From Catenibacterium mitsuoka_A (lineage in GTDB: Bacteria > Bacillota_I > Bacilli_A > Erysipelotrichales > Coprobacillaceae), in NCBI RefSeq assembly GCF_964259225.1, contig NZ_CAXVKN010000105.1: a stretch of DNA of 5,085 bases; one strand, written 5' to 3'. The translations under genes and the position numbers were made by a program. Shown here one piece after another: positions 1 through 5,029 of the stretch; within the stretch, counting starts at the first letter, position 1, and each line of letters starts with the position of its first letter. The notes beneath the pieces were generated by a model, which had not been told where the DNA came from, searched no databases, and worked only from the letters and a program-made list of their open reading frames with translations.

Positions 1-47
1 AGTCTGAAAATGATGTACGATTACAAGCTAAACTTGATAGTAAGAAC

Positions 48-67
48 CCCACGGGCTTGCCCGTGGG
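48..67 (+). repeat. GC-rich inverted repeat / hairpin upstream of sepF
   Basis: CCCACGGG (48-55) pairs perfectly with CCCGTGGG (60-67) around a CTTG loop; C56-G59 could also pair, giving 9 bp with a 2-base loop. The stem is far more GC-rich than the surrounding DNA. It is followed by GAGTAGTC and not by a T-run, so it is not a standard Rho-independent terminator. It lies 25 bases before the sepF Shine-Dalgarno. From memory, the pattern CCCACGGG-loop-CCCGTGGGAG followed by TAGTCA resembles subterminal hairpins at the ends of IS200/IS605/IS1341-type elements. No tnpA or tnpB is visible in the 47 bases to its left, so this is an inference. It could instead be an mRNA-stabilising hairpin in the sepF leader. 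Confidence 0.75.
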
Positions 68-104
68 AGTAGTCAGAATAAACAAAACAAACAGGAGGTT
101 TTAC

Positions 105-539
105 ATGTGTATGGATAAGGTTAAAGATTGGTTATTTGGTGAAGAAGAAGAAGGATATACAGAAGATTACAATACTGCACAAAACGGACAGGAACAAAAT
201 TCTAATATTTTTGAAAACAATAAGACTAAAAAGACAAGTGAGATGTTGAAGCCATTTGATGCCAACTCTAGTCTTGTATTATTTGAACCACGTGCTTATT
301 CTGATTCTCAGGAAATTGGTGGTTATTTAAAGAAAAATAAAGCAGCTGTCGTTAACCTACATCGTTTACAGAAGGAACAGCAGAAACGTGTTGTTGATTT
401 CTTAACTGGTGTTATTTTCGCAATTGATGGTGATATTCAGGTAATTGGTCCTAAGATTTTCTTATGTACACCTAAGAACATCGGTGTAACTGGTTCAATT
501 ACTCTTGATGATGATACACCTACAAGTACGGAGGAATAA
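105..539 (+). CDS. sepF: SepF, FtsZ-anchoring cell-division protein
   Basis: SepF (YlmF, DUF552 family) binds the FtsZ C-terminal tail, polymerises into rings or arcs, and tethers Z-ring filaments to the membrane at midcell. The predicted protein has 144 residues, close to the roughly 150 usual in Bacilli. Residues 1-12 (MCMDKVKDWLFG) look like the short amphipathic membrane helix. Residues 13-55 are an acidic, polar, low-complexity linker. Residues 56-133 are the globular SepF domain, including VLFEPRAYSDSQEIGGYL, AVVNLHRL, RVVDFLTGVIFAIDGDIQ and IFLCTPKNIGV. Gly102 in FLTG corresponds to the conserved glycine at the filament-forming dimer interface. I chose ATG 105 because AGGAGG (93-98) sits 6 bases upstream and the M-x-M start matches known SepF proteins. 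The reading frame is also open back to the window edge, with a TTG at 57, but that stretch has no Shine-Dalgarno and no SepF similarity. The stop codon touches the following terminator. Confidence 0.95.
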   Translation: MCMDKVKDWLFGEEEEGYTEDYNTAQNGQEQNSNIFENNKTKKTSEMLKPFDANSSLVLFEPRAYSDSQEIGGYLKKNKAAVVNLHRLQKEQQKRVVDFLTGVIFAIDGDIQVIGPKIFLCTPKNIGVTGSITLDDDTPTSTEE

Positions 540-566
540 GTATTAGCATCCGCTAATACTTTTTTT
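538..566 (+). terminator. Rho-independent terminator after sepF
   Basis: AGTATTAGC (539-547) pairs perfectly with GCTAATACT (552-560) around the ATCC loop. A538-T561 can extend the stem, and T560-T566 form a seven-T tract. The hairpin begins in the last bases of the sepF TAA stop (537-539) and ends seven bases before the ylmH ATG. It probably attenuates transcription between sepF and ylmH. Any ylmH/divIVA mRNA from an upstream promoter must read through it, because I find no convincing promoter between the hairpin and ylmH. Confidence 0.88.
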
Positions 567-573
567 ATGAAAT

Positions 574-1320
574 ATGTTAGAACATTTTAAAGGTGATGAA
601 GAATTCGTTTCTAAAATATTAGATTACAAAGATCAGGCACTTTACTCACAACGTATGATTCTTACACAATTTCTTGATCCACATCAGCAGTCCATTGTAG
701 AAAGTGTTATTGGTCATGAACTCAAAGTAGAAGCAGATGGAGGCTTTGATGGGGCAGAAAATAAAAGAGTGCTCATAGCACCTGATTTCTATGAATTTGA
801 ACCTAAAGACTTTAAAGTTACAGTATTTCAAGTAGATTACAATGATACATTTGGAAAACTCAAACATTCCGATGTCTTAGGGGCTTTAATGCATTTAGGT
901 ATTAAACGTCAATGTATCGGTGATATCAATGAAGAGCCGCTTTCTTTTGCCTGTATGACAGAAAATAGTGATTATATTCGTATGAATCTCACACGTATCA
1001 AACGTTCTTCTATTCATTTAGTAGAAAGTAAAGAGCGTCTGTCTATTCAGCAGGATACCTATACTAAAACAGTGATCGTTTCTTCTTTACGTTTAGATAA
1101 GATGGTTGCGCAATTATTTGGTATCTCTCGCAATAAAGCAGTAGAAGCCATTCATGGTCAGTATGTCAAGCTTAACTACAAAGTTATTGAAGATATTTCA
1201 AAAATATGCGATAATAACGCTATAATATCTTTACGTCATCATGGCCGAGTAAAGATATTCATAACAGATAGAAGAACAAAGCAGGATAATTATGTAATAG
1301 AAGGCCAATATTATCGATGA
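574..1320 (+). CDS. ylmH: YlmH, S4-domain RNA-binding / ribosome-rescue protein
   Basis: YlmH is a conserved member of the Gram-positive division cluster. In Bacillus subtilis, family work places it on 50S subunits carrying peptidyl-tRNA, acting in ribosome-associated quality control alongside RqcH/RqcP. The predicted length of 248 residues compares with about 257 in B. subtilis. The N-terminus (LEHFKGDEEFVSKILDY, then TQFLDPHQQ near 31-39) and the central HSDVLGALMHLGIKRQCIGDI (98-118) match the family. The C-terminal S4 fold spans about 169-230, with SLRLDKMVAQLFGISRNKAV and then GQYVKLNYKVIEDIS. ATG 574 is the first possible start, since an in-frame TGA lies at 568-570 and the next in-frame ATG (655) would remove conserved sequence. 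It has no adjacent Shine-Dalgarno, which is unusual here. divIVA follows 12 bases after its stop, so the two are probably cotranscribed. The usual ylmG gene between sepF and ylmH is missing. Confidence 0.93.
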   Translation: MLEHFKGDEEFVSKILDYKDQALYSQRMILTQFLDPHQQSIVESVIGHELKVEADGGFDGAENKRVLIAPDFYEFEPKDFKVTVFQVDYNDTFGKLKHSDVLGALMHLGIKRQCIGDINEEPLSFACMTENSDYIRMNLTRIKRSSIHLVESKERLSIQQDTYTKTVIVSSLRLDKMVAQLFGISRNKAVEAIHGQYVKLNYKVIEDISKICDNNAIISLRHHGRVKIFITDRRTKQDNYVIEGQYYR

Positions 1321-1324
1321 GGGG
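1320..1324 (+). promoter_or_regulatory. Ribosome binding site of divIVA
   Basis: AGGGG begins at the last base of the ylmH stop codon and ends 8 bases before ATG 1333. That ATG shares the ylmH frame. The only codons between the TGA (1318-1320) and ATG 1333 are GGG GAC ACG GTT, so the site fixes the divIVA start and excludes a longer N-terminus. Confidence 0.8.
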
Positions 1325-1332
1325 ACACGGTT

Positions 1333-1797
1333 ATGGGATACATGTTCAATAAGCAGCTTCGTGGATATAATACTGAAGAAGTCGATGATACGATTGAGAC
1401 TTTAGAAAAGAAAATTCAGGAAACTACTTTACAAATTAGAAGACTTGAAAAAGAGTTGGATAAAGTTAAAAAAGAGAATATCGCGATGGCTAATCGTCAA
1501 TCTGTTGAACGAAAGACCAATGAAGAGATTTCCCGTCTTGCTTTAAAGGAAGCCAGTGAACTGATTACAAAGGCGAAGCATAATGCGAATATGATTCTTA
1601 AAGAGTCTATGAATTATGTGAAGGGTTTAAGTGATGAAGTAGAAGGCTTTAAGGATGAAGCAAAAGATTTTAGGGCTGAAATTGTAAAAATCAGCACAGA
1701 ATTGTTAGAAACTATTGACAAATCAGAAATTTTTAGTTTAATTAATGAAGAAGAAAAAAAAGCGAAGAAAGAGAGCGCTGATCAAGAGAACTTATAG
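1333..1797 (+). CDS. divIVA: DivIVA-family coiled-coil division/polarity protein
   Basis: DivIVA proteins bind negatively curved membrane at septa and poles and recruit division, polarity or cell-wall partners. The predicted product has 154 residues (B. subtilis about 164). Residues 5-20 (FNKQLRGYNTEEVDDT) carry the family's RGY-x-x-x-EVD signature at the end of the N-terminal lipid-binding domain. A first coiled coil runs about 19-60 (TIETLEKKIQETTLQIRRLE), and a second helical block runs about 65-130, with ANMILKESMNYVKGL and EGFKDEAKDFRAEI as in DivIVA C-terminal domains. An acidic/lysine-rich tail follows. Only nine residues precede RGY, against about 17 in B. subtilis, and Leu9 occupies the position of membrane-inserting Phe17. 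GpsB is an alternative family member, but it is shorter (about 100 residues), and the ylmH-x-ileS position is that of divIVA. The 3' end of the gene also holds the ileS promoter and T-box Stem I arm, so codons 143-154 have a double constraint. Confidence 0.9.
   Translation: MGYMFNKQLRGYNTEEVDDTIETLEKKIQETTLQIRRLEKELDKVKKENIAMANRQSVERKTNEEISRLALKEASELITKAKHNANMILKESMNYVKGLSDEVEGFKDEAKDFRAEIVKISTELLETIDKSEIFSLINEEEKKAKKESADQENL
1715..1742 (+). promoter_or_regulatory. Predicted sigma-A promoter for the T-box/ileS transcript, inside divIVA
   Basis: A perfect -35 hexamer TTGACA (1715-1720) is followed after 16 bases by TTTAAT (1737-1742), a 5/6 match to TATAAT. Initiation would be expected near 1748-1751, about ten bases before the first paired base of T-box Stem I (1761). 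The hexamers lie within divIVA codons for the C-terminal region. The position of the predicted start, directly ahead of the riboswitch, is the main argument that it is real. The assignment is from sequence only. Confidence 0.7.
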
Positions 1798-1841
1798 AGA
1801 AGCCGTGGGTGGTGGAAACGGTGAAGGTGTATTGGTTAGGA

Positions 1842-1844
1842 ATC
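1842..1844 (+). promoter_or_regulatory. T-box specifier codon AUC (Ile)
   Basis: AUC sits in the 3' side of the specifier loop in the context GGA-AUC-A, followed by CTCTGGAGC as the returning stem and kink-turn strand. This is the usual placement of a specifier, with a purine directly after it. It would pair with the GAU anticodon of tRNA-Ile, which agrees with the downstream synthetase. Confidence 0.88.
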
Positions 1845-1925
1845 ACTCTGGAGCTGCATCCTGAATAAAGTAGGGAATGCCGTTGATTGCGTTAAGATCT
1901 TAAGTGCATATCGAATGATATGAAC

Positions 1926-1954
1926 AAAGGTGGTACCGCGTGCAAACGTCCTTT
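1926..1954 (+). promoter_or_regulatory. T-box antiterminator with UGGU acceptor-binding bulge
   Basis: The conserved T-box sequence AAAGGTGGTACCGCG spans 1926-1940. AAAGG (1926-1930) pairs with CCTTT (1950-1954). The seven-base bulge TGGTACC (1931-1937) exposes UGGU (1931-1934), complementary to ACCA, the 3' end of a tRNA with discriminator A73, as in tRNA-Ile. An upper stem GCGT (1938-1941) with ACGT (1946-1949), including one G-U pair, closes a GCAA tetraloop. The 3' part, 1944-1953, is shared with the terminator, so the two folds exclude each other. Confidence 0.92.
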
Positions 1955-1971
1955 ATGAAGGACGTTTTTTT
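1944..1971 (+). terminator. T-box regulated Rho-independent terminator
   Basis: AAACGTCCTT (1944-1953) pairs perfectly with AAGGACGTTT (1958-1967) around the TATG loop. The tail T1965-T1971 is a seven-T tract that overlaps the 3' arm. It is the default fold when tRNA-Ile is charged. It would stop both the dedicated ileS transcript and any transcript running through from divIVA. Confidence 0.93.
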
Positions 1972-1978
1972 ATTTGTG

Positions 1979-1985
1979 AAAGGGG
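1979..1985 (+). promoter_or_regulatory. Ribosome binding site of ileS
   Basis: AAAGGGG lies 6 bases upstream of ATG 1992 and just downstream of the T-box terminator. It is not part of either terminator or antiterminator helix, which fits control by transcription termination and not by Shine-Dalgarno masking. Confidence 0.8.
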
Positions 1986-1991
1986 ATATAT

Positions 1992-4751
1992 ATGAATTAC
2001 AAAAGCACACTCTTAATGCCAAAAACTGATTTTGAGATGCGTGGTAAGCTTCCTACTAAGGAACCTGCTTACGTAGAAAGATGGCAGAACGCTAACATGT
2101 ATGAAAAGGTGATCAAGCAGAATGAAGGAAAAGAACATTTCATTTTCCATGATGGACCTCCATATGCAAATGGTAATATGCATGTTGGACATATGTTAAA
2201 TAAGGTTATTAAAGACGTTATTTGTCGTTATAAGAATATGGAAGGTTTCTATACACCATATATTCCAGGATGGGATACTCATGGTTTACCTATCGAAAAT
2301 GCAATTCAGAAGCAGGGTGTAGATAGAAAATCTATGTCTACTGCAAAGTTCAGAGAAAAATGTTATGCATATGCATTAAAGCAGGTTGAACGTCAGATGC
2401 AGCAGTGTATCCGTGTAGGTACATTTGCAGACTACAAACATCCATATTTAACTTTACATAAAGAATTTGAAGCAAGACAGATTGATGTATTTGCGAAAAT
2501 GGCTGTAGATGGATTAATCTATAAAGGATTAAAGCCAGTATATTGGTCACCTTCATCTGAATCAGCATTAGCTGAAGCAGAAGTAGAATACCATGATGTA
2601 AAATCACCTACTATCTATGTACGTTTCAAAGTAAAAGATGGTAAAGGTATCTTAGAAGGTGATGATAACTATTTCGTAATCTGGACTACTACTCCTTGGA
2701 CAATCCCAGGAAACCAGGCAATCTGTTTAAATCCACGTTTCACTTATGCATTAGTTAAATCTGAAAAAGGTAATCTTGTTGTCTTAGAAGAATTAGTTGA
2801 TTCATTATGGGAAACATTTGGATTAAAAGAAAAAGAAATCTTAAAACGTTTCAAGGGTGAAGAATTAGAATACATCACATGTACTCATCCACTTTATCCA
2901 GAAAGAGAATCATTAGTCATCATGGGTGACCATGTAACAACTGATTCAGGTACTGGATGTGTTCATACAGCAAGTGGATTTGGTGTAGACGACTTTAACA
3001 TCTGTCAGAAATATAAATTACCAGTACTTGTAAACGTTGATGAACATGGCTGCATGATGGAATCATGCGGTGAATGGCTTGCAGGTCAGTATGTTGATGA
3101 TGCAAACAAGACTGTTACAGTAAAACTAGAAGAATTAGGCGCTTTATTAAATCTTACTTGGATTACACATAGCTACCCTCATGACTGGCGTACTAAGAAG
3201 CCTATCATCTTTAGAGCAACTGACCAGTGGTTCTGTTCTATCGATAAGATCAGAGAAAAACTATTAAGTGAAATCGATAGCGTTAACTGGATCAATGAAT
3301 GGGGTCATATTAGAATCTATAACATGATTAAAGACCGTGGTGACTGGTGTATCTCAAGACAGAGAACTTGGGGTGTTCCAATTCCAATCTTCTATTGTGA
3401 AGATGGTACTCCTGTAATTGATCAGAAAGTATTTGATCATGTATCAGCACTATTTAGAGAATTCGGTTCAAACGTATGGTTTGAAAGAGATGAAAAAGAT
3501 TTATTACCAGAAGGTTATACAAACGAACATTCACCAAATGGTATCTTCAAGAAAGAAAAAGATATTATGGACGTATGGTTTGACTCAGGTTCATCACATA
3601 CTGGTGTATTAGTAGAAAGAGGATTAGGCTATCCAGCTGATCTATACTTCGAAGGTAGTGACCAGTATCGTGGATGGTTCAACTCTTCATTAATCATCGG
3701 TACTGCAGTACATGGTAAAGCACCATATAAGACAGTTTTATCTCATGGTTTCACTCTTGATGGTAAGGGATTAAAGATGAGTAAGTCTGGTGGAAACGCT
3801 GTAGATCCAATCAAGACAATCAATAAATGGGGTGCTGATATCTTAAGATTATGGGCTACTACTGTAGACTTCCAGTCAGATGTACGTATCTCTGATGATA
3901 TCTTAAAGAAAGTATCTGAAAGCTATCGTAAGGTAAGAAATACTATGCGTTTCTTACTTGGTAACTTAAATGATTTCAAGGATACTGATGTATTACCAGT
4001 AAATGAATTAGAACCAGTAGATCAGTATATGTTAGCTAAGTTAAATGACTTAATGGATGCATATCATAAGTCTATGGATTCTTATAACTTCTCAGAAGCA
4101 AACAAGGAAATCTTAAACTACTTCACTAATACATTAAGTGCATTCTATATGGACTTCACAAAGGATATCCTTTATATCGAAAAGGCTGATTCTACAAGAA
4201 GAAGACAGGTACAGACAGTTCTTTATCATCATGCAAAGACAATGATGAAGTTAATCTCACCAATCTTAGTCTTCACTGCAGAAGAATTACACGATCACTT
4301 CCATTGTGATGCAAAACAGGAAGAATCTGTATTCTTAGAAGCTAAGCCTGAAAAGTTAGAAATTGAAAATGCTGATGCATTAAAAGAACAGTTCGACTTA
4401 TTCATGAACTTACGTACTGATGTTATGAAATCATTAGAAAACTTAAGAGCTGAAAAAGTAATCAATTCTAACATGGAAGGTAAGCTTACTATCACTCTTA
4501 AGGATGAATATAAGTCTTTAACTTCATTAGAAGATTCTATGAAACAGTTATTCATCGTCGCAAAAGTGACTTTAGATGATAATGCAGAAGGTAAAGATGA
4601 ATATGAAACTTGTTTCATCAAGGCAGAAAAATTCCATGGTGTTCAGTGTCCAAGATGCTGGAACTGGTTCGAAGAAGGCGAATTAGTAGATGGATTATGT
4701 CCAAGATGTCATGAAGTTGTAGAAACTTTACCATCTAGTGAAGAAGAATAA
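1992..4751 (+). CDS. ileS: Isoleucyl-tRNA synthetase (IleRS, bacterial type 1)
   Basis: This cytoplasmic class Ia synthetase charges tRNA-Ile with isoleucine using ATP and hydrolyses mischarged Val-tRNA-Ile. The protein is full length at 919 residues (B. subtilis 921). The class I signature is HVGH at 64-67 (DGPPYANGNMHVGHMLNK), followed by GWDTHGLPIE at 93-102. The CP1 editing domain lies at about 195-400, with the Thr-rich WTTTPWTIPGN (231-241) and GTGCVHTASGFGVDDF (320-335). His325 and Asp334 align with the editing residues His333/Asp342 of E. coli, but the usual APGHG reads ASGFG. The catalytic domain resumes with DWCISRQRTWG (451-461) and DVWFDSGSSH, then KMSKS at 595-599. An anticodon-binding helical domain follows, then a C-terminal zinc module with Cys886, Cys889, Cys903 and Cys906. 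The zinc module and overall architecture are those of ileS1, not the mupirocin-resistant ileS2/mupA type. Codon use is strongly biased towards a few codons (TTA Leu, CAG Gln), consistent with high expression. The gene is controlled by the T-box upstream. Confidence 0.98.
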   Translation: MNYKSTLLMPKTDFEMRGKLPTKEPAYVERWQNANMYEKVIKQNEGKEHFIFHDGPPYANGNMHVGHMLNKVIKDVICRYKNMEGFYTPYIPGWDTHGLPIENAIQKQGVDRKSMSTAKFREKCYAYALKQVERQMQQCIRVGTFADYKHPYLTLHKEFEARQIDVFAKMAVDGLIYKGLKPVYWSPSSESALAEAEVEYHDVKSPTIYVRFKVKDGKGILEGDDNYFVIWTTTPWTIPGNQAICLNPRFTYALVKSEKGNLVVLEELVDSLWETFGLKEKEILKRFKGEELEYITCTHPLYPERESLVIMGDHVTTDSGTGCVHTASGFGVDDFNICQKYKLPVLVNVDEHGCMMESCGEWLAGQYVDDANKTVTVKLEELGALLNLTWITHSYPHDWRTKKPIIFRATDQWFCSIDKIREKLLSEIDSVNWINEWGHIRIYNMIKDRGDWCISRQRTWGVPIPIFYCEDGTPVIDQKVFDHVSALFREFGSNVWFERDEKDLLPEGYTNEHSPNGIFKKEKDIMDVWFDSGSSHTGVLVERGLGYPADLYFEGSDQYRGWFNSSLIIGTAVHGKAPYKTVLSHGFTLDGKGLKMSKSGGNAVDPIKTINKWGADILRLWATTVDFQSDVRISDDILKKVSESYRKVRNTMRFLLGNLNDFKDTDVLPVNELEPVDQYMLAKLNDLMDAYHKSMDSYNFSEANKEILNYFTNTLSAFYMDFTKDILYIEKADSTRRRQVQTVLYHHAKTMMKLISPILVFTAEELHDHFHCDAKQEESVFLEAKPEKLEIENADALKEQFDLFMNLRTDVMKSLENLRAEKVINSNMEGKLTITLKDEYKSLTSLEDSMKQLFIVAKVTLDDNAEGKDEYETCFIKAEKFHGVQCPRCWNWFEEGELVDGLCPRCHEVVETLPSSEEE

Positions 4752-4756
4752 AAAAC

Positions 4757-4786
4757 AAGGATATGAGGATTGCCTCATATCCTTTT
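4757..4786 (+). terminator. Rho-independent terminator of ileS, probably bidirectional
   Basis: AAGGATATGAGG (4757-4768) pairs perfectly over 12 bp with CCTCATATCCTT (4773-4784) around an ATTG loop, five bases after the ileS TAA. On the plus strand the tail is only TTTT (4783-4786) before AACA. On the minus strand it reads GTTTTTA, from the A-run at 4751-4755. The hairpin can therefore act as a second terminator for the converging gene as well. Confidence 0.9.
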
Positions 4787-4796
4787 AACATCCAAT

Positions 4797-4820
4797 AAAA
4801 AAAGTCTAGAAATCTAGACT
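4797..4820 (-). terminator. Rho-independent terminator of the minus-strand membrane protein gene
   Basis: On the minus strand AGTCTAG (4820-4814) pairs with CTAGACT (4809-4803) around ATTT, and the stem can extend by one A-T pair. The tract of seven Ts corresponds to A4797-A4803 on the plus strand. The stem includes two bases of the TAG stop codon (4821-4819), so the terminator overlaps the end of the gene as at sepF. In the plus direction no T-run follows it. Confidence 0.87.
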
Positions 4821-5013
4821 AATAACCGCGCTTATATTCATTAAAGCGATCTAAAGAGTATCCGATTAATCTTAACACAAAAATCAAAACAAAACCTACC
4901 GCAAATAAGATATATAAATGTGCAAAGAAGCCAATCACACAGCATAATGCAAATACGATATAGCCAATAGTTGTTAAGAAATCCATATATTTATGTTCTT
5001 TTAATCCGTTCAT
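4819..5013 (-). CDS. Small two-helix membrane protein of unknown function
   Basis: I do not recognise this protein. It has 64 residues: a short charged N-terminus (MNGLKEHKYMD), two hydrophobic segments at about 12-30 (FLTTIGYIVFALCCVIGFF) and 33-52 (LYILFAVGFVLIFVLRLIGY), and a charged C-terminus ending SLDRFNEYKRGY. It is probably a hairpin integral membrane protein. TM1 contains a Cys-Cys pair (24-25), and Arg48 lies within TM2. Start choice: ATG 5013-5011 has GGAGG (5023-5019) 5 bases upstream. A GTG at 5052 would add 13 residues encoded by the GC-rich leader hairpin and has no Shine-Dalgarno, so I reject it. It is convergent with ileS, with an apparent promoter upstream and a terminator on its stop codon, so it looks like a monocistronic real gene. 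There is no evidence of a functional link to ileS. Confidence 0.78.
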   Translation of the reverse strand: MNGLKEHKYMDFLTTIGYIVFALCCVIGFFAHLYILFAVGFVLIFVLRLIGYSLDRFNEYKRGY

Positions 5014-5029
5014 AATTTCCTCCATTTCC

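Larger units (their letters stand above)
1761..1971 (+). ncRNA. Isoleucine T-box riboswitch (tRNA-Ile-sensing leader of ileS)
   Basis: This is a class I transcriptional T-box leader: uncharged tRNA-Ile stabilises an antiterminator and lets transcription continue into ileS. By eye, the Stem I base is AGC 1761-1763 with GCT 1853-1855, followed by a kink-turn-like internal loop and AGAG 1770-1773 with CTCT 1846-1849. Next comes the specifier loop, with 5' side 1774-1779 and 3' side 1838-1845 holding AUC at 1842-1844. Above it, GATCAA 1780-1785 pairs with TTGGTT 1832-1837, and CCGT 1803-1806 with ACGG 1818-1821 closes the distal loop GGGTGGTGGAA. A Stem II-like hairpin follows (GCAT 1856-1859 with ATGC 1877-1880), containing the AGTAG stretch, then a perfect Stem III hairpin (CATATC 1907-1912 with GATATG 1917-1922). 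The T-box sequence and terminator follow. The 5' arm of Stem I lies in divIVA, and its TAG stop (1795-1797) is inside Stem I. Confidence 0.95.

Noticed and set aside
34..39. TTGATA as a -35 element for sepF
   Set aside because: No -10-like hexamer occurs 16-18 bases downstream; that position is inside the GC-rich hairpin.
57..104. A longer sepF starting at TTG 57, or an in-frame fusion with whatever precedes it (the frame is open from base 3)
   Set aside because: There is no Shine-Dalgarno before TTG 57, the added residues do not look like SepF, and this stretch contains the hairpin and the real AGGAGG. About 34 codons without a stop happens by chance roughly one time in five.
543..571. TTAGCA-17-TATGAA as a promoter for ylmH
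   Set aside because: Both hexamers match only 4/6, they overlap the terminator, and initiation would fall after the ylmH ATG.
646..867. Minus-strand ORF of 73 codons opposite ylmH
   Set aside because: It is a shadow of ylmH, with no RBS and no recognisable domain; the plus-strand gene is clearly the coding one.
1754..1763. A8 run near the end of divIVA as a programmed frameshift site
   Set aside because: A -1 shift reaches TGA at 1779-1781 after a few residues, with no stimulating structure or useful extension; the run fits a Glu/Lys-rich tail.
1893..1903. Palindrome TTAAGATCTTAA as a transcription-factor operator
   Set aside because: It lies inside the T-box leader and is better explained as part of the imperfect hairpin 1889-1907 between Stem II and Stem III.
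2350..2607. Minus-strand ORF of 85 codons opposite ileS
   Set aside because: It lies wholly within conserved ileS sequence and has low-complexity Leu/His-rich content typical of an antisense shadow.
3418..3612. Plus-strand out-of-frame ORF of 64 codons within ileS
   Set aside because: It is a frame shadow inside the ileS catalytic region with no ribosome binding site.
4295..4621. Minus-strand ORF of 108 codons opposite the 3' part of ileS
   Set aside because: It is Ser/Phe-rich, as expected for the reverse complement of a biased coding sequence, and has no RBS or family resemblance.
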